IMG/VR virus record: IMGVR_UViG_3300042553_000608
Coordinates: 1 to 36,577 of that record
Source: a virus
DNA length: 36,577 nt
Strand: one strand, 5' to 3'
Under the pieces are notes generated by a model. It was not told the origin of the DNA and searched no databases. It worked only from the letters and a program-made list of their open reading frames with translations. This document shows, in pieces, positions 7,637-16,187 of the stretch (its first letter is position 1; every line of letters begins with the position of its first letter). A program made the translations under genes and the position numbers.

Positions 7637-9547
7637 ATGTATGGAAATGTATCGGGAAGTTATTCCACCGCTATGATTGCACCGGAAACGATAACTGAAG
7701 ATAAAATCACGCTTGACGGAACCGATTACATCATCGATTCCGTTGAATTGTACGATGATTGCATCGTTGACGGTCACTTTGTTGGCTCCTGCGTGGCTCG
7801 TAAACTGATTTTTACGATTGATTCGAGCATTGACTTGGCTGAAAAAGAAATAGCATACTCGTCCGGATTAGAGGTTAACGGGGCATTCGAATACATTCCT
7901 TTTGGGAATTTTATTGTTGTCGAAGTCGTTCCCAGCGATACGCAGGAAATCGCAAAAGTTACCTGCCTTGATTATATGCTGAAATTCAATGTTGAATTTA
8001 AAGACCGGCTGACATATCCTTGCACGATGCAGGATTTGTTTTTGGATGTATGCTCACAGTGTTTTGTTGATGTGGACGATGCTTTCTATTTGCCAAGTGC
8101 CAATTTTGTTATTGAAAACAATGTTTTTGTTAGTGGGGAGCAGTGCAGGGACGTTTTAAAGGCTATTATTCAAACGACCGGAGGTTTCTGTAAAATATCA
8201 AGGTTTAACAAAATAAAAACTGTTTATCTTGGGAATGATGGCGGTACTACTTACGAAGAGTCAGACTATACCGAATTTAAGCAAGGCACAAAGGAATATT
8301 ATACAAATGTCATTGTGATTCGCAATTCGCAGGTTGAAGGGGAAAATTTCACAATTCGGGATGATGCATCTATTCAGCAATACGGCGAGTACGAATTCAC
8401 TCTGAACGATAATCCTTTTGCATATACACAGGACAAGAGGGAGCAGATTGCGAACTTTATCTATGCAATTTTGAGCGTGGTTCCGATAAGAAGTTTTTAT
8501 TTTAAAGGTTTAGGTTATTCAATAACCGACTCCGGTGATTTGAACTATATAGCAAATAAGGCAGGTGGATACACGCTGGTTAATGTGTTGTCATTCGTTT
8601 ATAAATCACCGAACCTTTTTGAAAGTGAAATGTCATCTGCCATAATTCAAAAGGCATCTACAAAGTACCAATTCACACCGAAAAAGTTTGAAACGAGAAA
8701 AACCGAGATAATGGTTGATAAAGCAAACCAGCGGATTGACAGTGTGGTTTCGGACATTACGGAGCTGGGCGGACGTTCCACTGAAATCGAGCAAACAATC
8801 GACACCATTATAAATTCGATTAATCGTATCGGTGGAATAAATCTCGTCAGAAACAGTGTCGGGTTATTTGGTACAGTGCTATGGGAAAAAACCGGATCCG
8901 GCAGTTTCGATTACGGGTACCTGCAGGAGCTCATTTCAGTTTCAGCAAGTGGAGCACGATTGAAAATAAAAAACTGTGAAATTGCATCCACAGTTGATAA
9001 TGTCACAGGGCTTGTTGCCGGTCGGCAGTATACGGTTTCATTCAAATTACAAAACGAGGCGAATACAACGTTCGGCATTGAAATCTCATCCGGCATCGTT
9101 TTAGCTGGGGGTACCATTGCTACCGTTGAAAATTTGACGGAGTATTTGTTTACATTCGTGGCGAACTCTGATAAGATAAAAATAAAATTCACATCGAGCA
9201 CCACCACGACCGGCTCCAGCAGTATTGTAGATTTAATGATGAACGAAGGCAAGACAAACCTTGGATGGCAGTTGGCTGTGAATGAAACGGTAACTGAGGA
9301 CATCGTGTTTTCATTTCTTGGGCTTATCGTTCGCAACTCCGGCTCTGAATTCGCCACGCTTATCACATCGCAGGGGTTTGATGTTCGCAGATATGTAAAT
9401 AAGGTTTTGGGCGAAATTGTAACCAGCTTTAATAAAGACGGTACGGACACTAAAAAATTGAGTGCTACGGAGGTAAAGGTCGGCTACCTCGTAACAAAAA
9501 ATATTGACGATGGTGGTGTGGATACCTACATCACCTATATCGCATAA
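7637..9547 (+). CDS. Baseplate hub / tail-associated protein with a CBM-like C-terminal domain
   Basis: 636 residues following the Dit-position gene. The first ~330 residues look like the gp27/gp44-type hub of Gram-positive siphophages, with FGNFIVVEV, KVTCLDYMLKF and QTTGGFCKIS segments. A helical linker (about 350-395) leads to a beta-sandwich-like segment (about 395-540: GGINLVRNS start, WEKTGSG, YTVSFKL, IKIKFTS) that resembles carbohydrate-binding modules. I see no clear peptidase or lysozyme motif, so no cell-wall cutting role is claimed. ATG 7637 follows GGGGTG by six bases. Confidence 0.72.
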   Translation: MYGNVSGSYSTAMIAPETITEDKITLDGTDYIIDSVELYDDCIVDGHFVGSCVARKLIFTIDSSIDLAEKEIAYSSGLEVNGAFEYIPFGNFIVVEVVPSDTQEIAKVTCLDYMLKFNVEFKDRLTYPCTMQDLFLDVCSQCFVDVDDAFYLPSANFVIENNVFVSGEQCRDVLKAIIQTTGGFCKISRFNKIKTVYLGNDGGTTYEESDYTEFKQGTKEYYTNVIVIRNSQVEGENFTIRDDASIQQYGEYEFTLNDNPFAYTQDKREQIANFIYAILSVVPIRSFYFKGLGYSITDSGDLNYIANKAGGYTLVNVLSFVYKSPNLFESEMSSAIIQKASTKYQFTPKKFETRKTEIMVDKANQRIDSVVSDITELGGRSTEIEQTIDTIINSINRIGGINLVRNSVGLFGTVLWEKTGSGSFDYGYLQELISVSASGARLKIKNCEIASTVDNVTGLVAGRQYTVSFKLQNEANTTFGIEISSGIVLAGGTIATVENLTEYLFTFVANSDKIKIKFTSSTTTTGSSSIVDLMMNEGKTNLGWQLAVNETVTEDIVFSFLGLIVRNSGSEFATLITSQGFDVRRYVNKVLGEIVTSFNKDGTDTKKLSATEVKVGYLVTKNIDDGGVDTYITYIA

Positions 9548-9561
9548 AGAGGGGTGTTTAA

Positions 9562-11565
9562 ATGGCTTTTTCAGAAGTAATCGGGACGATACAATCCGGC
9601 TCATCGTGGGGTATCGCAAACCACGAATTCGGATTTGATTGGCAGTTGAACTCGCAGGATGTCAATGCAAACTCATCAAATATCACAGTTAAGACGTGGA
9701 TTCGTGCCAAGGCGAGCGGATCCAATTATGCGTACAATCTGACCAGCTCGGCATATTCGAGTTTAAATATTAATGATGTCGTTATCTATACCAACCAGCA
9801 GACATCTTATGATTGCAGAAACTCGACTGCGAAGAAATATTTGCTTGAAAGTACTCGTGACGTTCCTCATTCATCGGATGGCACTAAGAGTGTGCATATT
9901 TACGCATATTTGCATGGCTCGAACAGTGGTTCAATAATTAACTGTGTGTCCGACACCTACGTTGCTTTGCCGACGATTCCGAGAGAGGCATATATCAATT
10001 CGGCAAATATCGGATTAAACTTAAAGGAAATCACAAACACATCGCTGGATATCAGCTTTTATAATCCGGCGAACCTTTGGAAGAAAATTCAGTTTATTGT
10101 CGGAGGCTCTGTCCTGTTTACGAAATATGCCGGACAAGGTTCGAGTTATAACCTTTCTTTCACGCAGGGTGAGCTCACTGCTATTTACAACACTTTTCCG
10201 AATGCGACCAGCATTGCATATAAACTGCGGACGAGCAGTTATTCGGACAGCGGTTATTCTGCACAGATTGGTTCGGATCGTGATTTTGATGGTACCGTTT
10301 CGGCAGATGCCACCAGCAACGCTCCGACTTTTTCAAATTACACATTTGCTGATGTGAACAGCACGACCGTTGCTTTGACCGGTGATAACTCAAAACTCAT
10401 AAAAGGAAAGTCGAACGTCACCGTATCTGTAACGACCGGAAACAAGGCAAATCCGAAGAATGGAGCGAGCGTGGTAAAATATCGGCTTGTTATCGATTCG
10501 GGGCTTGTGGAGGCTAATTTCAGCACTAACAGCACAGTAACGCTCACTCTTAATGCTGTAACTGCTCCGAACATCACAGTTTATGCAATTGACAGCAGAG
10601 GTTTTGCTACAGCGGTTTCAAAAAGTGCCGGCTGGGTGAATTATGAATTGCCGGCTGTTTTGGACGTTGAGACACAACGAAAGAGTGGAGTTGAGGCTGA
10701 AACATGGCTTTATGTAAAAGGCTATAATTGGGTTGGCTCATTCAGTGCATCCAAGGCGAACGAAATCACAAAAGCCGAATACAGGGTTCGTGCTACCGGT
10801 GGCACATGGAGTGTTTATTTTGATATAACCAGCACTTTTAAAAGCGTGTATTCGGGCATAGGTGCTGATGGAATTTATACGCTTAGTTTTTCGGCAAATT
10901 TAAAAATTCATTTGAATGGTTCGTCCGGTGGGATGACGATTGGTGACACGTTTGACGTGGATGTTCGTATAACCGACGGAAACGGTGCAACGAATTTTAA
11001 CACATATTCATTGACAGGCACAGTGTCCGATGGTAAAATTGGGACAGGGATGTTCAAAGATGACAATGGAAACTATCACCACAGCATTAATGGGATGCCG
11101 GATCCGAACTATGCAGAAAAGGTTCATGGTGAGCTTTATGCGAACGGAGGCATTATCTGCCCGACAGGGTGCGTGATGATGTGGAGCACAGGAACTGCTC
11201 CGGCTGGGTGGGTTCTTTGTGATGGTAGCTCTAAATTGAGAACGGATGAGGTTTATGCGAAATTGTTTGCAGTCATCGGCACAACCTTTGGAAATGCAGA
11301 CAGTACTCATTTTAATTTACCGGATATGCGTGGCAGAGTAATTGTTGGGAAAGATACGAGTGTAACAGAATTTGATAATTTAGGTGACACTGGGGGTCAA
11401 AAAGACACTAATTTACAAATCATTACATCTGGATATGGATTGCAAGCAAATTCTGCATCTTTTAGTGACAGGTTGGTTGTTGGAAAATCTGGGATAACAC
11501 AAAATCAACAAGAAATTGGAAACTTACAACCATATATCGTGCTGAATTATATTATAAAATTGTGA
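9562..11565 (+). CDS. Tail fibre: DUF859-like body with a Phage Tail Collar tip
   Basis: 667 residues. The N-terminal beta-rich region (about 1-140: SSWGIANHEFGFDWQ, then RDVPHSSDGTKSV) and the middle resemble the DUF859 phage minor structural family. From about residue 533 it carries a Phage Tail Collar domain: APAGWVLCDG, YAKLFAVIGTTFG, FNLPDMRGRV and a final NLQPYIVLNYIIK. Tail collar domains end receptor-binding fibres. The last ~220 bases are visibly more A/T-rich than the rest of the gene, so the tip may have been exchanged between phages. Confidence 0.82.
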   Translation: MAFSEVIGTIQSGSSWGIANHEFGFDWQLNSQDVNANSSNITVKTWIRAKASGSNYAYNLTSSAYSSLNINDVVIYTNQQTSYDCRNSTAKKYLLESTRDVPHSSDGTKSVHIYAYLHGSNSGSIINCVSDTYVALPTIPREAYINSANIGLNLKEITNTSLDISFYNPANLWKKIQFIVGGSVLFTKYAGQGSSYNLSFTQGELTAIYNTFPNATSIAYKLRTSSYSDSGYSAQIGSDRDFDGTVSADATSNAPTFSNYTFADVNSTTVALTGDNSKLIKGKSNVTVSVTTGNKANPKNGASVVKYRLVIDSGLVEANFSTNSTVTLTLNAVTAPNITVYAIDSRGFATAVSKSAGWVNYELPAVLDVETQRKSGVEAETWLYVKGYNWVGSFSASKANEITKAEYRVRATGGTWSVYFDITSTFKSVYSGIGADGIYTLSFSANLKIHLNGSSGGMTIGDTFDVDVRITDGNGATNFNTYSLTGTVSDGKIGTGMFKDDNGNYHHSINGMPDPNYAEKVHGELYANGGIICPTGCVMMWSTGTAPAGWVLCDGSSKLRTDEVYAKLFAVIGTTFGNADSTHFNLPDMRGRVIVGKDTSVTEFDNLGDTGGQKDTNLQIITSGYGLQANSASFSDRLVVGKSGITQNQQEIGNLQPYIVLNYIIKL

Positions 11566-11574
11566 GGTGTCAAA

Positions 11575-11928
11575 ATGAAAAATGTTAACACGCTGGGGTT
11601 GATAAAGGAGCAGAACCTTTACGTTGAGATTGGCGATTCAAAGAGTTTCACTGTCCGGCTGAAGGATTCTGCCGGCACAAAAATTAATTATGACGAAACG
11701 CATCCGATTAAATTCGGAATGAAACCAAAAATTGAGGACGTTCCTTTCACGCTCCAGCTTACGGCATCGGCGGTTGATGGCGAGGCTGTTATCAGCATCA
11801 CAAAAGAGCACTCTGTTTTGTTTTTAGAAGGCTCGTATTTTTACGAGGTTTGGTGGGAAAAGTCCGACACAGAAACGTGTGCAGTCCTTAATGGGCTGAT
11901 GGTGTGTGGAAGGGGTGTGAAACTCTAA
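11575..11928 (+). CDS. Small baseplate / fibre-associated protein
   Basis: 117 residues with GTGAGGTG before ATG 11575. It appears to be one beta sandwich: a DSKSFTVRLKDSAG start, a central KFGMKPK segment and a SYFYEVWWEK segment, the last resembling the N-terminal domain of baseplate upper proteins (BppU type). Its place between two fibre genes suggests that it anchors or connects a fibre. The final TAA overlaps the next ATG (TAATG). Confidence 0.5.
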   Translation: MKNVNTLGLIKEQNLYVEIGDSKSFTVRLKDSAGTKINYDETHPIKFGMKPKIEDVPFTLQLTASAVDGEAVISITKEHSVLFLEGSYFYEVWWEKSDTETCAVLNGLMVCGRGVKL

Positions 11929-13439
11929 TGTCATACATTGACGTTGAACTCCAAGACGGAGCGGTGATTGAGGTTTTAGTCGGCGATGTAATTGTCGAGG
12001 TTTCTTTGCTGGGTGCTAAAGGGGAAACCGGAGCGACCGGAGCGACCGGTTCCGATGGTGCGGACGGTGCAAATGGTACGAACGGAGCAGACGGAGCAGA
12101 CGGTCGTGAAGTCGAACTGCAGAAGTCTGCGACACATATTCAGTGGCGATATGTCGGGGCAGATGCTTGGATTAATGTTGTCGCTCTGACTGATTTAAAA
12201 GGTGCGGACGGTACTAATGGTACGGACGGTACAAATGGCACGAATGGCACTAATGGTTTGAATGGTGCGGACGGTGAGGACGGTGCAAACGGTACCGATG
12301 GACGTGAGGTAGAATTGCAAAAAACCGCTACACATATTCAGTGGCGATATGTCGGTGGAGTTTCGTGGTCTGACCTCGTTGCCTTGTCGGATTTAAAAGG
12401 TGAAAAAGGCGAAACCGGAGCGACCGGTGAAACTGGGGCGACCGGAGCCACCGGAGCCACCGGACAAACCGGAGCCACTGGAAAGTCTGCATATCAGTCA
12501 GCACTCGATGGCGGTTATGTCGGCACAGAGGCACAGTTTAATTCTGATTTAAAGGATGTGCCTTTAAAGTTAAGTGTAACGGTCACAAGTCCTGCAGACG
12601 GTCAAATCATCAAGCGTGTTGCTGGTGTGTGGGTAAACGTAGCAGACACTTGCATTTCTGATACTATTTTGCAAACTTTAACTGTTGACGTACCTTATCC
12701 ATCCGGAAATCCGTCTGCTGATAGCTCAAGCGATACAATAACTCTTTCGGGACATGGTTTTATAAATAATGAAATGGTCGAAATTGTTGCAGGAACTGGA
12801 ACGATTCCAACAATAACCGGAGTTTCAATTTTGACAACTGATGTAATATTTATTGTTGCAAATAAAGCGTTTGCTTGGGTAAAAAATGCAACGACTAATA
12901 CTTTTCAGTTATCGGCTACAAGTGGAGGATCTCCTGCAGATATTACGGCAAATGGTGGGACAGGTTGGAAAATCAGATCAGCCGGAGCCTACAGCCCACT
13001 TATAAACAATTTTGCCGGTTTAACAAGGTCTAATCTTTATATTAATTTTATGGGAGTTGCTTATTCTGAGGCGATAAGCTCAAGATTTAACTTATATCCC
13101 AAAAACAACACGAGTGATTTTGCTTGCATTAATCCTATTTCGACCGGATATGCAAAAAGTATTTTTTTGTCAACTCCTATTGCGACAGCATCATCCGGTA
13201 ATGCTTTTCAAATTTTATATGCTGATATATCATTAAAAAAAATCGGCTCTCAAATAAAATCTACAATCACAGCCTCAAAGTTAAACACTACGAATTTTTC
13301 TTCGTTTAACAACTCATCAACTGGTGTTGCTAACGGAAAATTAACCGGTTTTTTTGCATTAGATAGTTTTAAAATGGTATTAGAAACGAGCGATTTATTG
13401 TTGTTAAACGGTACTATTATTGATGTAAGGGGGTACTAA
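11928..13439 (+). CDS. Collagen-like tail fibre / receptor-binding protein
   Basis: 503 residues starting at ATG 11928 in the TAATG overlap. Three Gly-X-Y tracts (about residues 31-59, 92-125 and 158-185) are separated by two near-identical modules containing ATHIQWRYVG. Gly-X-Y tracts form trimeric collagen-like shafts in phage fibres. The C-terminal ~300 residues form a separate, Ser/Asn/Thr-rich domain, more A/T-rich at DNA level, likely the trimeric binding head. The DNA of the repeats is itself repetitive (GGN-GCN/ACN units), which favours length changes. Confidence 0.78.
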   Translation: MSYIDVELQDGAVIEVLVGDVIVEVSLLGAKGETGATGATGSDGADGANGTNGADGADGREVELQKSATHIQWRYVGADAWINVVALTDLKGADGTNGTDGTNGTNGTNGLNGADGEDGANGTDGREVELQKTATHIQWRYVGGVSWSDLVALSDLKGEKGETGATGETGATGATGATGQTGATGKSAYQSALDGGYVGTEAQFNSDLKDVPLKLSVTVTSPADGQIIKRVAGVWVNVADTCISDTILQTLTVDVPYPSGNPSADSSSDTITLSGHGFINNEMVEIVAGTGTIPTITGVSILTTDVIFIVANKAFAWVKNATTNTFQLSATSGGSPADITANGGTGWKIRSAGAYSPLINNFAGLTRSNLYINFMGVAYSEAISSRFNLYPKNNTSDFACINPISTGYAKSIFLSTPIATASSGNAFQILYADISLKKIGSQIKSTITASKLNTTNFSSFNNSSTGVANGKLTGFFALDSFKMVLETSDLLLLNGTIIDVRGY

Positions 13440-13440
13440 T

Positions 13441-13662
13441 ATGCCATATACATTTTTAAATGGCGAATATGTAAAAATAGATATGCCGAAGTATAAGGAA
13501 CCACCTCAAGATATTTCTTTAAATGCAGAACTTGAGGAGCTTGAGAAGGTTGTGCCGGATTATGCAGAGAGTATTGTGTTAAATGATCCGTATGCCGAAG
13601 AGAAATACAAAAAAATCGCATTGAGAAAAGCAGAAATTCGCACACTCTTGGTTAACTTGTAG
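13441..13662 (+). CDS. Small hypothetical protein in the fibre-lysis interval
   Basis: 73 residues, acidic and helical in the middle (ELEELEKVV), starting one base after the fibre stop codon with AAGGGGG as ribosome site. Similar short XkdX-like or chaperone-like genes often follow fibre genes, but there is no recognisable motif here, so no function is given. A 40-base gap then leads to the XhlA-like gene. Confidence 0.6.
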   Translation: MPYTFLNGEYVKIDMPKYKEPPQDISLNAELEELEKVVPDYAESIVLNDPYAEEKYKKIALRKAEIRTLLVNL

Positions 13663-13702
13663 CAATTGACATAATATTATTATCAGAAAGGACTGTAGAA
13701 AG

Positions 13703-14080
13703 ATGGTGGAAAGTTCAAATGTATTAAAAGAGGTATGCGAAGAAAGACACAGAGCTTATGATCAGTTTTTTAAAAACGACAAAGAGGCAATCTCTTTATT
13801 GCAGAAAAATCAAGCTGAATTGGCAACGCTCCAAGCTCGACAATCTGAAACGAACGAAAAATTTTTAATGATGTTTCAGAAGTATGACGAGGACACGAAA
13901 TGGTTTAAGGGAACCATAATGAAGTTGATTGAAGAAAAGAAGTCAGAGCCAAAAAAGAATTTTTGGGAAACGACAAACGGTAAACTGCTTTTTAAGACAT
14001 TGCTCATTTTGCTTGTGGCACTTGTGGTTGGAGCCTTGGGGCTTAACTTGGCAGATGCCATCAAAGCAATTAAGGGATAA
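13703..14080 (+). CDS. XhlA-like membrane-associated lysis protein
   Basis: 125 residues: a long charged helix with coiled-coil character (about 30-85) and a single C-terminal membrane segment (about 98-118, LLILLVALVVGALGL). This arrangement and the location before holin and amidase match haemolysin XhlA of PBSX-type phages, which helps the holin/amidase pair. AGAAAGGA at about 13685-13692 is the ribosome site for ATG 13703. The family call rests on architecture and context. Confidence 0.68.
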   Translation: MVESSNVLKEVCEERHRAYDQFFKNDKEAISLLQKNQAELATLQARQSETNEKFLMMFQKYDEDTKWFKGTIMKLIEEKKSEPKKNFWETTNGKLLFKTLLILLVALVVGALGLNLADAIKAIKG

Positions 14081-14103
14081 AATTTTTAAGGAGGTACAAA
14101 CAA

Positions 14104-14493
14104 ATGGATGCATTATTAATGGAAATTGCAAAGTACATCAAACCGGAGCTTTCGGTGCTTGTCATCGTTGCTTTCTGCGTTGGGCTATGGCTCAAGAAAA
14201 ACCCTAAAATCAGCGACTTTCTTATTCCTTTGATACTCGTAGTGATGTGCTTGATTCTGTCGACAGGTTACTTGCTTGTCGCTACGGTGATTGAAAGCTG
14301 GAGGGATGTGTTGCTGGTTATTCTCTCGGCAATTACGCAGGCGATTCTGATTGCGTTCTCTGCCATGGGTGTTTATGACGTTTACAAAAACACCGGCAAG
14401 TATATCGTTTATAGCAAAACGATGAAACTTGGCAATGGTGTGGATGCTGAAAAGGGAATTGATGACACCGAGGGTGGTGGCACAAATGGTTAA
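14104..14493 (+). CDS. Holin
   Basis: 129 residues with three likely membrane segments (about 17-31, 40-61 and 68-91) and a charged, Gly-rich C-terminal tail. It has a good GGAGGT site and overlaps the amidase gene. Holins of this shape (the phi11/A118 or superfamily V type of Gram-positive phages) open the membrane at the end of infection so that the amidase reaches the wall. The precise holin family is not certain. Confidence 0.8.
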   Translation: MDALLMEIAKYIKPELSVLVIVAFCVGLWLKKNPKISDFLIPLILVVMCLILSTGYLLVATVIESWRDVLLVILSAITQAILIAFSAMGVYDVYKNTGKYIVYSKTMKLGNGVDAEKGIDDTEGGGTNG

Positions 14494-15271
14494 TATTATC
14501 GAGTCGCTTTTGCCGGTAACCTCAAACTGTCGCACCGGTATAAAAAGGCAGGTCAAATGGATAACTATTCACGAAACCGGAAACAGGGACAGAGGTGCAA
14601 ATGCCAAGGCTCATGCGAGTTATTTAAACAATGTTGCGAAGGCTCGCACACCGTCAGTATCGTGGCACTACACTGTTGACGACCACGAAATTTACCAGCA
14701 TATTCCGGACGATGAGGTTGCTTGGCACGCTGGGGATGGCACGAAGGCTGGTGGAGGGAATATGTGTGGGATCGGAGTTGAGCTCTGCGTGAACATCGAT
14801 GGCGATTTCAACAAAACGATGATCCTTGGTTCCAAGCTGGTTGCGACCTTGCTGAAAAAGTACGGTTTTCCGAATGCCGGTGGCATCGTCCGTCAGCACT
14901 GGGAATTTTCCGGTAAAAACTGCCCACAGACAATTCGTGAAACTAATCGCTGGGGCGAATTCATGAATATGTGTCAGTCTGAACTCGATGTTCTGAACGC
15001 TCCGGCTCCGGTGGTCGTTCCTGTAACACCTCCGGCTCCATCTGCGAACGATGCGAAGATTGCAGAGCTTAATGTTTTAATCGAAGGCTTACGCTCCAGC
15101 ATTAATTCGCTAACACAAACCAATCAAAATATGACAGCACGCATTTCGGAGCTGGTTTCTGAAAAGGACAAGCAAGTCGAAAAGGCTACATATTTTGAAA
15201 AGGAAAACGCAAGGCTTGTGGCTCGCCTGCAGGAAATCAAACTGGCAAAGGACACGCTTGCCGGAATATAA
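14486..15271 (+). CDS. Endolysin: N-acetylmuramoyl-L-alanine amidase (Amidase_2)
   Basis: 261 residues starting at ATG 14486, overlapping the holin stop. The catalytic domain (about 15-165) has the Amidase_2 zinc ligands His29 (WITIHETGN), His138 (VRQHWEF) and Cys146 (KNCPQTIR), and an EVAWHAGDG segment. It cuts the bond between muramic acid and L-alanine. A Pro-rich linker (about 171-186) leads to a C-terminal coiled coil (about 188-256) in place of common wall-binding repeats such as LysM or SH3b; it may make the enzyme oligomeric. A terminator follows. Confidence 0.92.
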   Translation: MVNIIESLLPVTSNCRTGIKRQVKWITIHETGNRDRGANAKAHASYLNNVAKARTPSVSWHYTVDDHEIYQHIPDDEVAWHAGDGTKAGGGNMCGIGVELCVNIDGDFNKTMILGSKLVATLLKKYGFPNAGGIVRQHWEFSGKNCPQTIRETNRWGEFMNMCQSELDVLNAPAPVVVPVTPPAPSANDAKIAELNVLIEGLRSSINSLTQTNQNMTARISELVSEKDKQVEKATYFEKENARLVARLQEIKLAKDTLAGI

Positions 15272-15281
15272 CCACATAATA

Positions 15282-15310
15282 AAAAGCTCCTCGAAAGAGG
15301 GGCTTTTTTT
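15282..15310 (+). terminator. Rho-independent terminator after the endolysin
   Basis: Stem of 11 bp (AAAAGCTCCTC 15282-15292 with GAGGGGCTTTT 15297-15307, one G-T pair), loop GAAA, then a T run to 15310. It ends the late transcript. Confidence 0.93.
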
Positions 15311-15313
15311 GCG

Positions 15314-15340
15314 TTTAGTGTAGCGAATGAACGAAATGAA
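15314..15340 (-). repeat. Iteron-like array, inverted copy (three 9-bp units)
   Basis: Read on the minus strand the units are TTCATTTCG, then TTCATTCGC, then TACACTAAA, directly adjacent. The same three-unit plan occurs at 15400-15426 and 35654-35680 on the plus strand. The adjacency and fixed 9-bp period suggest binding of a repeated protein unit. Confidence 0.65.
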
Positions 15341-15399
15341 CGCACTTTCCTATTATTTACTACACTTAATATGTTTTTATACAATAATTAGGGTTTGTA

Positions 15400-15426
15400 T
15401 TCATTTCATTCATTACGTTCACTAAA
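15400..15426 (+). repeat. Iteron-like array, direct copy (three 9-bp units)
   Basis: Units TTCATTTCA (15400-15408), TTCATTACG (15409-15417), TTCACTAAA (15418-15426). It ends 36 bases before the -35 box of the early promoter. It matches the array at 35654-35680 in plan and in most bases. Confidence 0.7.
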
Positions 15427-15462
15427 ATATATTTAATTAGAAATAAAATGTATTAAAATATA

Positions 15463-15491
15463 TTGACAAGCATATAATTATAGTTTATAAT
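15463..15491 (+). promoter_or_regulatory. Early promoter, sigma-A type
   Basis: TTGACA (15463-15468), a 17-base spacer, TATAAT (15486-15491): a perfect consensus pair. Transcription should begin near 15498 and read the early block from 15532. It also shows that an upstream in-frame ATG at 15490 cannot be the start of the first early gene. Confidence 0.93.
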
Positions 15492-15531
15492 GGGGCATCG
15501 GCATTTTTATATAATTTTAGGAGGTAACAAA

Positions 15532-16137
15532 ATGAAGGACACTGAATTGAGAATTCCGGCGATTGAAAACTTTTTGAGCAATTGGAAATTAAAAGCGTTA
15601 GAATTTTACCTACCGATTTTGGAAAAAGAGAAGGAGCTCGTTGAAAATTTAAGGCAGGCAGAGAATTTTTTAACTCGTTTTGATAGGCTCGAATATGAAA
15701 AAGCAAAACTGGCACATGAGAAGGTAATGTGGACTATTGAGGATAAAGAATTGACGGACGAAACGAGGGCAAAATATACGGCATCTCGGAGGGAACTTGA
15801 AAAGGTAGAAAAGAAGAGAGAGCCTTTGGTTAATGAAACCGGAAATCGTCGGAAGACATTAAATGAATTTTACAAGGAAAATGCAGAGAACATCATTTGG
15901 AATGGCAGAACACTTTGGGTTGGTATTGATAGAGAAGTTACTGCACGCAGGAATGAATTAGTTTCAAGGGTTGAAAATAAGGCTGGGGCTATCAAGGACG
16001 CATCGGGTTTGTACATCGGCTCTAATGGTTCGATAAATGGTTTTATAATCGGCGAAAAGCAAACGGTTGAGGTTGAGACGATTTTCGCAGGTGGTTACAA
16101 TATTCAAAGGTTGCATTATAGGGTTTTAGTTAAGTAA
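15532..16137 (+). CDS. First early gene: conserved phage protein of unknown function
   Basis: 201 residues with AGGAGG at about 15519-15524 before ATG 15532. The first ~115 residues are a highly charged helical, coiled-coil-like region. The C-terminal ~45 residues (from GLYIGSNGSINGFIIGE to the AGGYNIQRLHYRVLV end) form a small beta domain whose pattern recurs at the C-terminus of many phage and plasmid proteins, but I cannot name a function. As first gene after the strongest promoter it is probably abundant early in infection, when host-takeover proteins are made. Confidence 0.72.
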   Translation: MKDTELRIPAIENFLSNWKLKALEFYLPILEKEKELVENLRQAENFLTRFDRLEYEKAKLAHEKVMWTIEDKELTDETRAKYTASRRELEKVEKKREPLVNETGNRRKTLNEFYKENAENIIWNGRTLWVGIDREVTARRNELVSRVENKAGAIKDASGLYIGSNGSINGFIIGEKQTVEVETIFAGGYNIQRLHYRVLVK

Positions 16138-16148
16138 AAAACAAAGGT

Positions 16149-16172
16149 TGTCGGCTACCTCTAAAGCCGGCA
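16149..16172 (+). promoter_or_regulatory. Intergenic RNA hairpin
   Basis: TGTCGGCT (16149-16156) pairs with AGCCGGCA (16165-16172), one G-T pair, eight-base loop. There is no T run, so it is not a typical terminator; it ends just before the ribosome site of the next gene and may stabilise or process the mRNA. Confidence 0.5.
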
Positions 16173-16187
16173 GAAAGTGAGTGTATT

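Larger units (their letters stand above)
15272..15531. other. Non-coding control region between lysis and early genes
   Basis: These 260 bases hold no gene. In order they contain a terminator, an inverted copy of a three-unit 9-bp repeat array, a TACACTTAA element (15361-15369), a direct copy of the repeat array, very A/T-rich DNA (15425-15490), and a strong promoter. The two arrays face away from each other around 15370. This makes the region a candidate operator complex or replication origin. Confidence 0.75.

Noticed and set aside
13666-13694. TTGACA before the XhlA-like gene as a lysis promoter
   Set aside because: No acceptable -10 box lies 16-18 bases downstream.
15314-15426. A CRISPR-like array in the control region
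   Set aside because: The repeats are 9-bp units without spacers, and copies are inverted relative to each other.
15490-15531. In-frame ATG at 15490 as start of the first early gene
   Set aside because: It lies within the -10 box, before the expected transcript start; ATG 15532 has a strong AGGAGG site.
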